Notes: generated by a model from the sequence alone, not told the origin. Shown: positions 15,625 to 25,157, counted from the first letter of the stretch. The stretch: DNA of 64,000 nt from DASVRZ01 sp038228695 (GCA_038228695.1 JBBRPA010000001.1:57455-121454); one strand, 5' to 3'. A program made the numbers and translations.

Positions 15625-18183
15625 ATGGCTGACAGCCCCACTGAATCCGTCCCTCTTACTGGCCTCAATTCCGAGACCGCTTCCAAAAAATCCGAATACA
15701 ATGCCGACGACCTGAGTTCGCTCAAAGGTCTCGAGGCTGTGCGCAAAAAGCCCGGTATGTATATTGGCGGTACGGACGAGCGAGCGTTGCACCATTGTGT
15801 GTCCGAGGTGCTGGATAACTCGGTCGATGAGTTTCTCGCGGGGCATTGCTCGCACATCGATGTGAACATTCACAGCGACGGCTCGATCTCGATCCGCGAT
15901 AACGGACGCGGCATTCCGGTGGACATCAACAAGGAGGAAGGGATTCCAGGCGTCGAGTTGGTGCTGACGCGCCTGCATTCCGGCGGCAAATACGGCCAAG
16001 GCAACTACGAATACTCGGGTGGCACGCACGGCGTCGGCGCGAAGTGCGTAAACGCCGTTTCCGAGTGGTTCAAGGTCGAGGTGACTCGCGATGGCAAAGT
16101 GCACGCGATGTCCTTCGAGCGGGGTGTCACGAAAACGCAGTTGCACGTCGTCGCAGAGGTCAAGACGAAGAAACACACCGGGACGCTGATTACATTCATG
16201 CCGGATTCGGAGATCTTCGAAGAGACGCTGGAGTTCAAAGCGGAGCGGATCATTACGCGTCTGAACGATCTCGCTTATATCAATGCGCCGCTGAGTTTCA
16301 CGTTCATCGATGAGCGGGCGGAAAGTCCGCATGCGATTCAGGTGCAGCATCCGAGAGGCGTGGAAGAATTTGTTGGGCGCTTGGTCGAGAATAAAACGGT
16401 GGTGCATCCGAAGCCGATCATGATCAAAGGCACACGCGAAAAAGTGATCGTGGAGATCGGTTTGCACTACACCGACACGTATAATGAGCAGCTTCTTTGC
16501 TACACGAACGCGGTGCCGAATCCGGATGGCGGAACGCACAGCAGCGGTTTTCGCGGATCGCTGACCCGGGCGATCAATCAATACGCAAAAAACAACAACC
16601 TGATCAAAGACAAGGAGCCAGCGATCACCGGAAACGACGTGCTCGAAGGTCTGGCCGCGGTGGTCAGCGTGAAGCATCCCGATCCGCGATTTGAAAGTCA
16701 GACGAAAGTGAAATTAATCACGCCCGAAGTGGAGAGCATCGTCGGCTCGGTCAGTTACGAAGGGCTGATGCTGCATTTCGATCAAAACCCAAATGTCGGC
16801 AAGCGGATCATCGACAAGTGCCTGATGGCGGCCCGCGCCCGCGAGGCGGCCCGCAAAGCGCGCGAGACGGTCCGCAAAGGCGCGCTCACTGGGGGTGGGT
16901 TGCCCGGCAAGTTAGCGGATTGCTCGGAGCGCGATCCGGCGTTGACGGAGTTGTATGTGGTCGAAGGTGATTCCGCCGGTGGATCGGCCAAACAGGGGCG
17001 CGACCGACGTTTTCAGGCGATCCTGCCGATCAAGGGCAAGATCATCAACGTGGAAAAGGCGCGCCTCGACAAAGTGTTGCAAAACACCGAGGTCCAGACG
17101 CTGATCACCGCGATTGGCACCGGCATCGGCAGCGGCGATCAGGAGGGTTCGTTTAACATCGAGAAGCTGCGCTACGGACGGATCATTATCATGACCGATG
17201 CGGACGTGGACGGATCGCACATTCGCACGTTGCTGCTCACTTTTTTCTACCGGCAAATGACCGAATTAGTGAAGCAGGGGAAAATCTACATCGCCTGTCC
17301 CCCGCTCTATTTGATCAAGCGGAAAAAACGCGAGGAATACGTCGATGACGACGCCCAACTTAACAAAATCCTCATCTCACTTGGTGCGGACGAGGTGAAG
17401 CTGAAAAACCTAAGCGACGGCAAAATCTTCAGCGCTGGGCAACTCAAGGATATTCTGGAATTGCTCGAACGGCTGGCGAAGTTTAACGACGCGATCCGGC
17501 GTCACGGCGGTGCATTTGAGGAATACCTAAACGAGCGGAATCCGAAAACGGGATTGCTGCCAGCGTTTCTAGTCAAAGTGCGCGAGGGTAACACGGAATG
17601 GACGACGTTTTTCCCGACGGAGGTCGAACTCCGAGCCTTCCATGAGGACAATCGCGACCTTGGAATTTTCGAGGACGAAGCACCGTTGGATTTGACGCTT
17701 GACGCTGCGCCTGAAAAACCCAACGCGAAAAAACTCGATCCCATGCTTCGCCGCCGCGCCCGAATGGTAGAACTCCACGAGTCCGCCACCGTGCAAAAAA
17801 TCATCGACGAACTCGCCCGCAAAGGGATGAAGATTGATCATTACGCGAACAGCGATCAGCCAATTTTCGAAATGACCGAAGGAGACGGAGAGAAGGCAAC
17901 GATACATCGGTTGTTTTCGATTCCCGAAATTCTTAGCAAGATTCTCGAAATCGGAAAAAAAGGCCTCTCGATTCAGCGCTTCAAAGGCTTGGGCGAGATG
18001 AACCCGAAACAACTTTTTGAGACTACGATGAACCCGGAAAAACGACGACTCCTCAAGGTCGATCTAAACGAAGACAACGCCATCGAAGCCGACCGCATGT
18101 TCACCATTCTCATGGGCGACGTCGTCGAGCCGCGCAAACAATTCATCGAAGATAACGCGCTGAACGCACGCTTGGACGTGTGA
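15625..18183 (+). CDS. gyrB: DNA gyrase subunit B
   Basis: An 852-residue type IIA topoisomerase ATPase subunit. It shows the GHKL site (EVLDNSVDEFLAGH, DNGRGIPVD, GGTHGVGAKCVNA), the QTKVKL transducer lysine, and the TOPRIM residues EGDSAGGSAKQGRDR and DADVDGSHI. It is longer than the usual 640-residue GyrB, because a roughly 170-residue insertion (about 565-735, including an acidic and Pro-rich stretch) interrupts the TOPRIM/tail part, as seen in gammaproteobacterial GyrB. The end RLDV follows a conserved GEMNPKQLFETTMNP. No Shine-Dalgarno precedes the ATG. It heads a gyrB-toxin/antitoxin-gyrA array. Confidence 0.97.
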   Translation: MADSPTESVPLTGLNSETASKKSEYNADDLSSLKGLEAVRKKPGMYIGGTDERALHHCVSEVLDNSVDEFLAGHCSHIDVNIHSDGSISIRDNGRGIPVDINKEEGIPGVELVLTRLHSGGKYGQGNYEYSGGTHGVGAKCVNAVSEWFKVEVTRDGKVHAMSFERGVTKTQLHVVAEVKTKKHTGTLITFMPDSEIFEETLEFKAERIITRLNDLAYINAPLSFTFIDERAESPHAIQVQHPRGVEEFVGRLVENKTVVHPKPIMIKGTREKVIVEIGLHYTDTYNEQLLCYTNAVPNPDGGTHSSGFRGSLTRAINQYAKNNNLIKDKEPAITGNDVLEGLAAVVSVKHPDPRFESQTKVKLITPEVESIVGSVSYEGLMLHFDQNPNVGKRIIDKCLMAARAREAARKARETVRKGALTGGGLPGKLADCSERDPALTELYVVEGDSAGGSAKQGRDRRFQAILPIKGKIINVEKARLDKVLQNTEVQTLITAIGTGIGSGDQEGSFNIEKLRYGRIIIMTDADVDGSHIRTLLLTFFYRQMTELVKQGKIYIACPPLYLIKRKKREEYVDDDAQLNKILISLGADEVKLKNLSDGKIFSAGQLKDILELLERLAKFNDAIRRHGGAFEEYLNERNPKTGLLPAFLVKVREGNTEWTTFFPTEVELRAFHEDNRDLGIFEDEAPLDLTLDAAPEKPNAKKLDPMLRRRARMVELHESATVQKIIDELARKGMKIDHYANSDQPIFEMTEGDGEKATIHRLFSIPEILSKILEIGKKGLSIQRFKGLGEMNPKQLFETTMNPEKRRLLKVDLNEDNAIEADRMFTILMGDVVEPRKQFIEDNALNARLDV

Positions 18184-18226
18184 CCAAAAAGCTTGTCTTG
18201 TGACCATGCGTGACTACATTTAAACA

Positions 18227-18565
18227 ATGAAAGCAAAAGTGCTCAACCCCAAATCCGAATTGGTTGATTTGCGTCTTTCTGACGGAGGTGTTTTGCAGGA
18301 GATAACCCACTTACACTCCATTGGGGAGGTCATCTCAGTGCGTGCGGCCAAGGCACATTTATCGGGTCTGTTGGAATGGGTCGGGCAAGGACACGAAATT
18401 GTCATCACCAGCAACGGGAAACCAAAAGCGCGATTGGTCCCTGCAACCGCGGAGAGCTTGGCGCGCCCGTATCGCCCCTCCCCTAGCTACGTGCCCCCTC
18501 CATGGCGAGGTGGTCCGACTTCGGATGAATTGGTAAGAGAAGATCGAGACAGCCGCGGCTGGTAA
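18227..18565 (+). CDS. Phd/YefM-type antitoxin
   Basis: A 112-residue protein with a Phd/YefM N-domain core, VISVRAAKAHLSGLLEWVGQGHEIVITSNGKPKARLVP, which binds operator DNA, followed by a proline- and charge-rich tail (PPPWRGGPTSDELVRED) that would mask the toxin. The N-terminal extension of about 35 residues before ISVR is unusual; a shorter start was not evident. It lies 43 bases after gyrB and 5 bases before the PIN toxin gene. Such pairs normally repress their own promoter, which here would sit in the gyrB-gyrA interval. Confidence 0.85.
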   Translation: MKAKVLNPKSELVDLRLSDGGVLQEITHLHSIGEVISVRAAKAHLSGLLEWVGQGHEIVITSNGKPKARLVPATAESLARPYRPSPSYVPPPWRGGPTSDELVREDRDSRGW

Positions 18566-18570
18566 AAATT

Positions 18571-18999
18571 GTGTATTTGGACTCTGCAATTATCGTCAAA
18601 TTGATAGTCGATGAGCCGGATAGCGACTTTTTCAAGAACGCTCTCACCGGCGTGTCCTTGTCCACCTGCGAACTCGCCATGACCGAAGTTTTCGCGGCCT
18701 TATTGAGCAAGGAACGGGCTCAATTGTTGAGTGAGGCGGAACGCCAGATCGCATGGGATGAATTTAACACTTTGATCGACCATCGATTCCTAAAAATTTG
18801 GCCATTCGACAGCGACCTGCTCAGGCGTGCGCGTCACACCCTAACTCGTTGCCATCCGCAGGTTCTGCTGCGCACCTTAGATTCAATTCACGTGGCAGCC
18901 TGCGATCTAAGCCATGACTTCCCCATTTGCGCAACCGACAGTCGGATGCGTGACGCAGCCACCTTGCTAGGCATCCCCGTTTTCCCCGAAAAAATCTAA
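18571..18999 (+). CDS. vapC: VapC-type PIN-domain toxin (ribonuclease)
   Basis: A 142-residue protein with a GTG start (the product begins M-Y-L-D-S). The PIN-domain acidic tetrad is present: Asp4, Glu39, Asp104 (TLDSIHVAA) and Asp123 (ATDSRM). VapC toxins are Mg-dependent endoribonucleases, often cutting tRNA or rRNA. It follows its antitoxin by 5 bases and its stop lies 3 bases before the gyrA start, so gyrA translation is probably linked to this cassette. Confidence 0.9.
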   Translation: MYLDSAIIVKLIVDEPDSDFFKNALTGVSLSTCELAMTEVFAALLSKERAQLLSEAERQIAWDEFNTLIDHRFLKIWPFDSDLLRRARHTLTRCHPQVLLRTLDSIHVAACDLSHDFPICATDSRMRDAATLLGIPVFPEKI

Positions 19000-19002
19000 C
19001 TC

Positions 19003-21600
19003 ATGTATCACTCCAACGAAAAAGTCGAAAAGGTCAATGTCGCCGAGGAAATGTCGAAATCATTTCTCGATTACTCGATGTCGGTCATTATTTCCCGCGC
19101 CCTGCCCGATGCCCGTGATGGGCTGAAACCTTCCCAGCGCCGCATTTTAGTGACGATGAACGACCTGGGCGTGTTGCCCAATCGCAAACACATCAAATGC
19201 GCAAAAATTGTCGGCGACACGATGGGAAATTATCACCCGCACGGCGATCAGGCGATTTATCCGACGCTCGTCCACATGGCCCAACCATGGGCGATGCGGG
19301 ATATGTTGATCGACGGGCAGGGCAATTTTGGCTCCGTCGAAGGTGATCCACCAGCGTCGATGCGTTACACCGAGGCCCGCTTGCGGCATCTCGGCGCGGC
19401 TTTGATGGACGACATGGACAAGGGAACTGTCGATTTCGTAGCTACTTACGACGAACGCTTGATGGAGCCGGTCGTGCTCCCAGCAACGTTTCCGAATCTG
19501 CTCGTTAACGGCGGCACAGGCATCGCCGTGGGTATGGCGACCAATATGCCGCCGCATAATCTGAGCGAAATCATCGACGCGATTTGCGCCCAGATTGATA
19601 ACCCAGACATTACCATCGAAGGGTTGATGGAATTTGTAAAAGGCCCCGATTTTCCGACCGGTTGCATTATTCAAGGCTACGCGGGCATCAAACAATACTT
19701 CGAGACAGGACGCGGCTCGGTAAAAGTGCGGGGTCGTATCGGCACCACGGAGATCAAGGGCGGACGCGAACAAATCATCATTTCGGAGATTCCTTTTAAC
19801 GTCAATCGAGCGGAACTCGTCAAAAAAATCGCGGATCTGGTCAACGAAAAAATCCTCACCGGGATCAGCGACGTGCGCGACGAAAGTTCCGAAGAGACCC
19901 GCGTCGTCATCGACCTGAAGCGTGACGGCAACCCGAAAGTCATCGTCAACAACCTCTACAAACACACTCCGCTCGAATCGTCATTCAGCGTGAACATGCT
20001 CGCGATTGACCACGGCAAGCCGCGTTTGCTTTCGTTGAAGGACGCCATTGGCTGCTTTATCGACCATCGCCGCGAAGTCATTATCCGGCGGACGAAATGG
20101 TTGCTCGCCAAAGCGGAAGGCGAAGCCGAGAAACTCGAAGGCTTACTCATCGCACTCGATAATCTGGATGATTTCATTCGCATCATTCGCGATTCCAACG
20201 ACCGCGACGACGCGAAAAACCGTTTGCTCGCTCTTTCCTGGTCCCGCTCAGCGGTGGAAAAACTTGGCGTGCTCATCCGGGACGAGAAAAAAGTGGCCGA
20301 CGGTCTCTATCGCTTAAGCGACAAACAAGTCGGACATATTCTCGACCTTCGCCTTTACCAGCTTACCGGACTCGAACAGGAAACGATTAAAAAGGAATAC
20401 GACGCCCTCGTGGAAGTCATCAAAGACCTGCTCGACATCCTCGCCAACGAAATGCGCGTCCTCACGATTATTAAAGAGGAAGTGCGCGAGATCCAACGCA
20501 AACACGGCACTGAACGCAAGACGAACATCGTTGCCGCAGAGGGCGAGATCAACCTCGAAGACCTCATCGCCGACGAAGGAACGATCATCACGATTACCCA
20601 CAACGGCTTCATCAAACGCACCGCCGTCAGTTCCTACCGCTCGCAGCGACGCGGCGGGAAAGGCGTTATTGGCATGGTGGCTCGCGAATCCCAAAACGAA
20701 GACGAAGACAGCGATTTCGTCGAACATCTCTTCACCGCGACGACGCACGATTTCCTGCTCTTCATCACGCAAGACGGGCGTTGCTACGTCGAGCGCGTTT
20801 TCGAAATTCCAGAAATGAGTCGTGCCAGCCGTGGACGCAGCATCGCCAATTTCCTTGAGCTTCGCCCCAACGAAAAAATTGCCACGACGATCCGCATTCA
20901 AGGCCAGAAAACCGACGAGGAAACTTGGACCGACAAACTGCACATCGTGTTTGCGACTCGCAGCGGCATCGTCAAGAAATCGAATCTCTCCGATTTCAAA
21001 AATATCCGTAAAGGCGGCATAATCGCCATCAAAATCGAGGAGGGCGACGTTCTTATCGAATGCAAACTGACCGATGGATTCAAGGAAATCGTCCTCATCA
21101 CTCACGAGGGTATGAGCATCCGATTCAGCGAGGAAGAAATGCGTGACCAAGGTCGCGACACAGTCGGCGTCTGGGGCATTCGCCCGGATAAAAAGGACTA
21201 TGTTGTTGGAGTTGCTTTGGTCGATCCAAACTGCACCTTGCTCGTCGCTGGCGAAAACGGCCTAGGCAAACGGACACCCTTCGATGATGAAAACGGCCCC
21301 GTTTATCGGCTGCAATCTCGCGGCGGCAAAGGCGTTATTACCATGAAAACCAACGCTAAAACTGGCGGGGTGGTCGGCGCTCTCACGGTCCATGAAAATG
21401 ACGAAATGATGCTCATCACGAATAAAGGCAAGATGGTTCGCACCAAAGTCGCCGGCATTCGGACGACCGGTCGCAACGCCCAAGGCGTGATCCTCATCGA
21501 TATGCGCGAAGGCGAGCACCTTCAAGCCATCGCCCCTGTCGTGGCCAGCGAAGATGAAGAAACCGACGGCCCAGACGCAGAGCCGATCGTAGAATCGTAA
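19003..21600 (+). CDS. gyrA: DNA gyrase subunit A
   Basis: An 865-residue topoisomerase subunit. The catalytic Tyr is in SMRYTEARL, the quinolone-resistance region reads HPHGDQAIYPTLV, and the C-terminal beta-pinwheel has the GyrA box QRRGGKG that marks gyrase rather than topoisomerase IV. A 20-residue acidic tail ends the protein (EDEETDGPDAEP), similar to regulatory acidic tails in other GyrA proteins. Start ATG 19003 lies just after the vapC stop, without a Shine-Dalgarno. In the quinolone pocket the residues corresponding to E. coli Ser83/Asp87 read Ala/Tyr-Pro context (GDQAIYP), so Ser83 is replaced by Ala. Confidence 0.97.
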   Translation: MYHSNEKVEKVNVAEEMSKSFLDYSMSVIISRALPDARDGLKPSQRRILVTMNDLGVLPNRKHIKCAKIVGDTMGNYHPHGDQAIYPTLVHMAQPWAMRDMLIDGQGNFGSVEGDPPASMRYTEARLRHLGAALMDDMDKGTVDFVATYDERLMEPVVLPATFPNLLVNGGTGIAVGMATNMPPHNLSEIIDAICAQIDNPDITIEGLMEFVKGPDFPTGCIIQGYAGIKQYFETGRGSVKVRGRIGTTEIKGGREQIIISEIPFNVNRAELVKKIADLVNEKILTGISDVRDESSEETRVVIDLKRDGNPKVIVNNLYKHTPLESSFSVNMLAIDHGKPRLLSLKDAIGCFIDHRREVIIRRTKWLLAKAEGEAEKLEGLLIALDNLDDFIRIIRDSNDRDDAKNRLLALSWSRSAVEKLGVLIRDEKKVADGLYRLSDKQVGHILDLRLYQLTGLEQETIKKEYDALVEVIKDLLDILANEMRVLTIIKEEVREIQRKHGTERKTNIVAAEGEINLEDLIADEGTIITITHNGFIKRTAVSSYRSQRRGGKGVIGMVARESQNEDEDSDFVEHLFTATTHDFLLFITQDGRCYVERVFEIPEMSRASRGRSIANFLELRPNEKIATTIRIQGQKTDEETWTDKLHIVFATRSGIVKKSNLSDFKNIRKGGIIAIKIEEGDVLIECKLTDGFKEIVLITHEGMSIRFSEEEMRDQGRDTVGVWGIRPDKKDYVVGVALVDPNCTLLVAGENGLGKRTPFDDENGPVYRLQSRGGKGVITMKTNAKTGGVVGALTVHENDEMMLITNKGKMVRTKVAGIRTTGRNAQGVILIDMREGEHLQAIAPVVASEDEETDGPDAEPIVES

Positions 21601-21602
21601 CG

Positions 21603-22721
21603 ATGATCCCTACCGAGCACAACGACCCGGTTAACGCCCAGATTCTCGCCGTCTCTGAGGATAAAATCCAAGGATTCGTCCGTCAGCCCTTCCAAGAAAT
21701 CGCGCAAAAATCCGGCGTCGAACTCCCCGTCGTCCTCGCTCGCATTCGCGCGATGCTCGAGGCGAATACCGTCCGCCGCGTCCGCCAGACTCTCATCGCC
21801 ACGAATCTCGCCGAGGGAGCGTTAGTCGCTTGGAAAATCGATTCCGCAAAACTCGATGCCGCCTTCGATTTCATGTCCAAGGAAGATCCGTTCTCCGGTC
21901 ACGTCGTCGTCCGCTCGACCGACTCGGTCACCGCAGGTTCCGAATACAAACTTTGGACCACGGTTAAAGTCCCTGCGGGATTTAGCCTCGACGATCACTG
22001 CCAGCTTTTATGTAAATTGACCGGCGCGGAGAGTTTCCGTCTGATGCCCGCCAAAGGCATTTTTGCCCTCGGCGTCGGCCATGTTCGCCGAAAAACCATC
22101 GAACCGGGCGACAAAGCCCCTTCGCCTGCGACCATGATTCAAACCGGCGTCGTTGAGTTGACCGACCCCGAATGGAACATTCTCCTCGCCCTCAAACGCG
22201 AGCTCTCGCCCGCGGAAATCTCCGATAATCCGTGGGCCGCACGCGCTGCGGAAGCGGGCGTTTCCTTCGACGAATTCTGCGAGACCGCCGAAGCCCTCAA
22301 CCAGCGGAAGGTCATTGGCCGCTTCTCCACTTTCCTCGAGCACGTCAAACCCTCGCAGACCGGCGTCCGCGTGACGCGCTTCAACGGCCTTTTCCATTGG
22401 GCCGTGCCTGCCGGACGCGAAGTCGAAGCAGGTTCCGAGATCGGACGCCACGACATCCTTACCCATTGCTATTGGCGCGAGGGCGGACCCGAGTTTCGTG
22501 ACGTCAACATCATGGCGGTCGCCCACGGCACCGAGAAATCGCGTCTGCTCGAGCATAAAGCGGCAATCGACGCGCACCTCGCTTCGATTGGTCTGCCGGT
22601 CAGTTACACCAATGTATTTTGGGGCGGCCGGAGCGAAATCAAGCCCTCAGAGATATCACCAAAAATATATCGCGAATGGACTGCTGCCATTCAGCCGGGA
22701 CACGAGAACGCTACTCCCTAA
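21603..22721 (+). CDS. Fused AhbA/AhbB-like (siroheme decarboxylase / Lrp-AsnC-like) protein
   Basis: A 372-residue protein that starts 2 bases after gyrA. Two similar halves are visible, each with a winged-helix-like segment followed by an alpha/beta domain of the Lrp/AsnC ligand-binding type. The second half has RFNGLFHWAV and then LTHCYWREGGPEFRDVNIMAVAHG, close to the R-FNG...SHCY-R...YN-F-MVHG pattern of siroheme decarboxylase subunits AhbA/AhbB (NirD/L/G/H). Those proteins convert siroheme to didecarboxysiroheme on the way to haem or haem d1; the conserved His of the HCY motif is kept. The first half is more diverged. No other haem-synthesis gene is here, so this could be an enzyme, a haem-binding regulator, or a relic of either. 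Stop overlaps the convergent gene by 11 bases. Confidence 0.6.
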   Translation: MIPTEHNDPVNAQILAVSEDKIQGFVRQPFQEIAQKSGVELPVVLARIRAMLEANTVRRVRQTLIATNLAEGALVAWKIDSAKLDAAFDFMSKEDPFSGHVVVRSTDSVTAGSEYKLWTTVKVPAGFSLDDHCQLLCKLTGAESFRLMPAKGIFALGVGHVRRKTIEPGDKAPSPATMIQTGVVELTDPEWNILLALKRELSPAEISDNPWAARAAEAGVSFDEFCETAEALNQRKVIGRFSTFLEHVKPSQTGVRVTRFNGLFHWAVPAGREVEAGSEIGRHDILTHCYWREGGPEFRDVNIMAVAHGTEKSRLLEHKAAIDAHLASIGLPVSYTNVFWGGRSEIKPSEISPKIYREWTAAIQPGHENATP

Positions 22722-23541
22722 ACAACTGAGCCACTCCCGACGAATTGCGCACCACCACATTCGCGCTCTTCCGTTGGTTTTGCACAAAGGTGTTGTTGTC
22801 GCCATAAAGCGACCACGGGCCGCGAGGCACTTCGTCGAAATCTACAAATTTCCAATCGGTCACATCCGTGCCCGCCATTCCCAGATAATCTCGGACTGCG
22901 GGCGACACATCCAACCCCGCTCCTTGGTTCAGATTGCGCCGCGGACGCTCCGAGCCGAAGACATATTCCCAGTGATCCGTCCGGAAGGGACCGCAGTCCT
23001 CCCATTGGGCATAGCACACTCGGCCTGCCTTGCGAATTGCCAGCCAGCGCCCTTTGCAAGTCGATTTGCCGTTGCGCTCAAACGCCTCGCGATACCACGG
23101 AATCACTCTGGCGGCCTCCGGCTTCGTTCCGCCGCGCATAATGTCGTTATAAGGGAGCGCAACGTAAAAAGGATTCTGCCGCGGCACAAAGTTTACTGGG
23201 ATATACCCCCGGCGCCTCGATGGGTTGGGATTATCGAACCCGCCATAATTCCGCGCCCATTGTTTGTCCCAACTACTAGCATGATTCGGCACCGGATTGT
23301 TTGACGAAGGACTTTCCCCAATCCAAAACGTGGTCGTCACAATCGCGTTTTTCCACGGATACTTTCCATGTTCCCCGCCCTTGAAGACCACCGGTTGGAG
23401 CGCATCGACTTTATTTAAAACTTTTTCCCGAAGTCGCGAAGTAAAGTCCTTGCCAGCCGTTTCCTTCTGTGCAAATAACAATATAGGCGAGCCTGCTACG
23501 AGACTAACCACTACTAATAGATGCTTTAAAAACCGTTTCAT
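22711..23541 (-). CDS. Secreted protein of unknown function (conserved GLDVSPAV family)
   Basis: A 276-residue protein with a signal peptide (MKRFLKHLLVVVSLVAGSPILLFAQ). The mature part is hydrophilic with two Cys in CKGRW and RVCYAQWEDCGPF, and the blocks FYVALPYND, WEYVFGSERP and GAGLDVSPAVRDYLGM. I recall this arrangement from uncharacterised exported proteins in Verrucomicrobia, Planctomycetes and Acidobacteria; the YAQWEDCGPF/GLDVSP layout resembles double-psi beta-barrel (RlpA-like) folds, which is a guess. The tail overlaps the AhbAB-like gene by 11 bases, convergently. Not in an operon. Confidence 0.75.
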   Translation of the reverse strand: MKRFLKHLLVVVSLVAGSPILLFAQKETAGKDFTSRLREKVLNKVDALQPVVFKGGEHGKYPWKNAIVTTTFWIGESPSSNNPVPNHASSWDKQWARNYGGFDNPNPSRRRGYIPVNFVPRQNPFYVALPYNDIMRGGTKPEAARVIPWYREAFERNGKSTCKGRWLAIRKAGRVCYAQWEDCGPFRTDHWEYVFGSERPRRNLNQGAGLDVSPAVRDYLGMAGTDVTDWKFVDFDEVPRGPWSLYGDNNTFVQNQRKSANVVVRNSSGVAQLFRE

Positions 23542-23634
23542 TGCTCGGCGGAAGGGTAAACGCCATGTCCCGGCGTGTCAAACGGTAGGTCGGCGGCTCC
23601 GTTCTGCGCGGTCGGGCGTGGTTTTTTTGTAATT

Positions 23635-24312
23635 ATGATCTTTATCACAGGCACTGATACTGGAGTGGGTAAAACTTATTTCTCCTGTCGTCTAATTAGC
23701 AGGCTCCGTGCGAGCGGACTCGACGCCGTCGGCTTCAAACCGATTTGCAGCGGCGATCGCGACGACGCCATTCAGCTTGCCAAGGCGTCAGACGACCGCC
23801 TAACCATCAACGACTGCAACCCCGTCTGGATGCGTTTTCCCGCCGCCCCCTACACCTCCAGCATCATCGAGGAACGGCCCATCGACCTCAATCAGATCCG
23901 TGATCAATGGGAAAAACTCCGCGCCCGTTTCCGGTCCGTGATCGTGGAAGGGGCCGGCGGCTGGCAGGTGCCGATCCATCGTGATTACAGCATCGCCGAC
24001 CTCGCCCGGGAATTCGCCTTGCCCGTCCTCATCGTCGCAGCGAACCGCCTCGGCGTGCTCAATCACACCCTGCTTACGCTCCAAGCCATTGAATCTGCCG
24101 GGCTGACCTGTGCCGGGATTGTCCTCAACAACGGCGTAGCACCCTCCGATCCGGTGACCGTAACCAACCGCAGCATCCTTGAGGAACTACTGCGCGGCAG
24201 GGGCGTGGAGGTTTTGGGCGAAATCGAACCCGACCAAGGAGAACTTCCGGCATCCATTTTCGAAAAAATCCGGACATTATTTCCTGTGAGAAATGACTTG
24301 CCCAGCGTGTAG
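23635..24312 (+). CDS. bioD: ATP-dependent dethiobiotin synthetase
   Basis: A 225-residue BioD of usual length from ATG 23635 (MIFITGTDTGVGKT, the P-loop). Also visible are GFKPICSGDRDD (diaminopelargonate-binding Lys and acidic residues), VIVEGAGGWQVP and the VLNHTLLTLQAI segment. The enzyme closes the ureido ring of dethiobiotin from 7,8-diaminopelargonic acid, CO2 and ATP in biotin synthesis. An open frame extends 20 codons upstream but the P-loop placement supports the later ATG. No other bio gene is next to it; it is followed by tRNA-Asn. Confidence 0.93.
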   Translation: MIFITGTDTGVGKTYFSCRLISRLRASGLDAVGFKPICSGDRDDAIQLAKASDDRLTINDCNPVWMRFPAAPYTSSIIEERPIDLNQIRDQWEKLRARFRSVIVEGAGGWQVPIHRDYSIADLAREFALPVLIVAANRLGVLNHTLLTLQAIESAGLTCAGIVLNNGVAPSDPVTVTNRSILEELLRGRGVEVLGEIEPDQGELPASIFEKIRTLFPVRNDLPSV

Positions 24313-24349
24313 GCTTGGGCCAAGTATAGCGCCCTTCAATCCTGCAAAA

Positions 24350-24424
<75 letters not shown>

Positions 24425-24710
24425 ATCTATAAGTAACTGCATATCAATTACTTGTGGCTTTTTAAGTCTCCAAAAAAGGCTAAGTGTCAGCAGAATCTCC
24501 AGCAAACCCGCCAAAATTCGCCAAAACTCGCGTTAACTGGTCCACTATCCGCTGACTGCTCCCAAGCGGGACGGATCGCCCCGATGTTACTCTCTACAAT
24601 CATGGAGAACATCATGCAGAAAAATACCGATCATTTCCGCGCCACCGCGACAAGCGGTCAAAACTAACAACCAACCAAAAGCCGAACTACAGTTTAGAAG
24701 TATTTCTCTT
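24425..24710. other. Degenerate sequence after tRNA-Asn, no firm gene
   Basis: A roughly 290-base stretch without a convincing gene. It starts with a short inverted repeat (AAGTAA at about 24431, TTACTT at about 24449) just after the tRNA. A short frame ending at 24667 has in-frame ATGs at 24602 and 24614 but no ribosome binding site. tRNA 3' ends are common integration sites, and this may be the relic of such an event; I found no integrase and no copy of the tRNA end. Confidence 0.3.
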
Positions 24711-24743
24711 TTGGGGTCAGGCCAGGGTCAGGCCAGACCCCAA
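24711..24743. repeat. REP-like palindromic element
   Basis: An 8-bp perfect inverted repeat, TTGGGGTC (24711-24718) and GACCCCAA (24736-24743), encloses two copies of an AGGCCAGGGTC-like unit. This resembles the GGGGTCAGGCC hairpins often found near REP-associated (IS200-like) transposases. No such transposase gene is in the window. Confidence 0.5.
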
Positions 24744-24956
24744 TAGTTCAGGGTTGATTTGTCACAGACAGGAAGGATGAGGGAGGCGGTCCACGATGGC
24801 TGCAGTCGATTGGCTCTGTCGGCAATCCGGACCGGCGCCATGCGCGGTGAAGAAAAGGGTGGCGAGAAATGTGAGGGAGAATTTAATGGCTGGAGTTGTC
24901 TAGTTACTCATCCTCCGCTCACTTCGCCTTTTGATCTTTTATAGGGTCTTATGTAG

Positions 24957-25157
24957 CTGAAAGGGGTTCCGATCAAACGTGCCTTCGGCACCCTCCAAGT
25001 CACCCGCGCTGTTGCCCCCTCGGTCACCGCCGACAACATCTTCGACGGCAGCGAAGTCGGCCAAGAAGACATCTCCCCCGACCCGATAACCGTCAAAGTT
25101 GGTAAGCTCTGGGTAGGCGACCCAAAGCAACTCGCTCGCACCTTCGCCGCGATGTAA
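24957..25157 (+). pseudogene. C-terminal gene fragment, family not recognised
   Basis: Sixty-six sense codons run from directly after an in-frame TAG (24954-24956) to a TAA at 25155-25157, with codon use like the neighbouring real genes. There is no start codon near the beginning (the first codon is CTG). The encoded text (IKRAFGTLQVTRAV, VGKLWVGDPKQLARTF) reads like the end of a larger protein whose 5' part has been lost. It overlaps no other gene and lies in the relic zone between tRNA-Asn and the TonB receptor. Confidence 0.5.

Noticed and set aside
15607..16677. Long minus-strand ORF (356 codons) opposite gyrB
   Set aside because: Fully antisense to the ATPase domain of gyrB; a mirror of biased codon use. 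The same applies to long minus-strand frames opposite gyrA (19147-19965, 20314-21150).
24452..24667. 71-codon ORF after tRNA-Asn
   Set aside because: No ribosome binding site, no family resemblance, and it lies in a degenerate zone.
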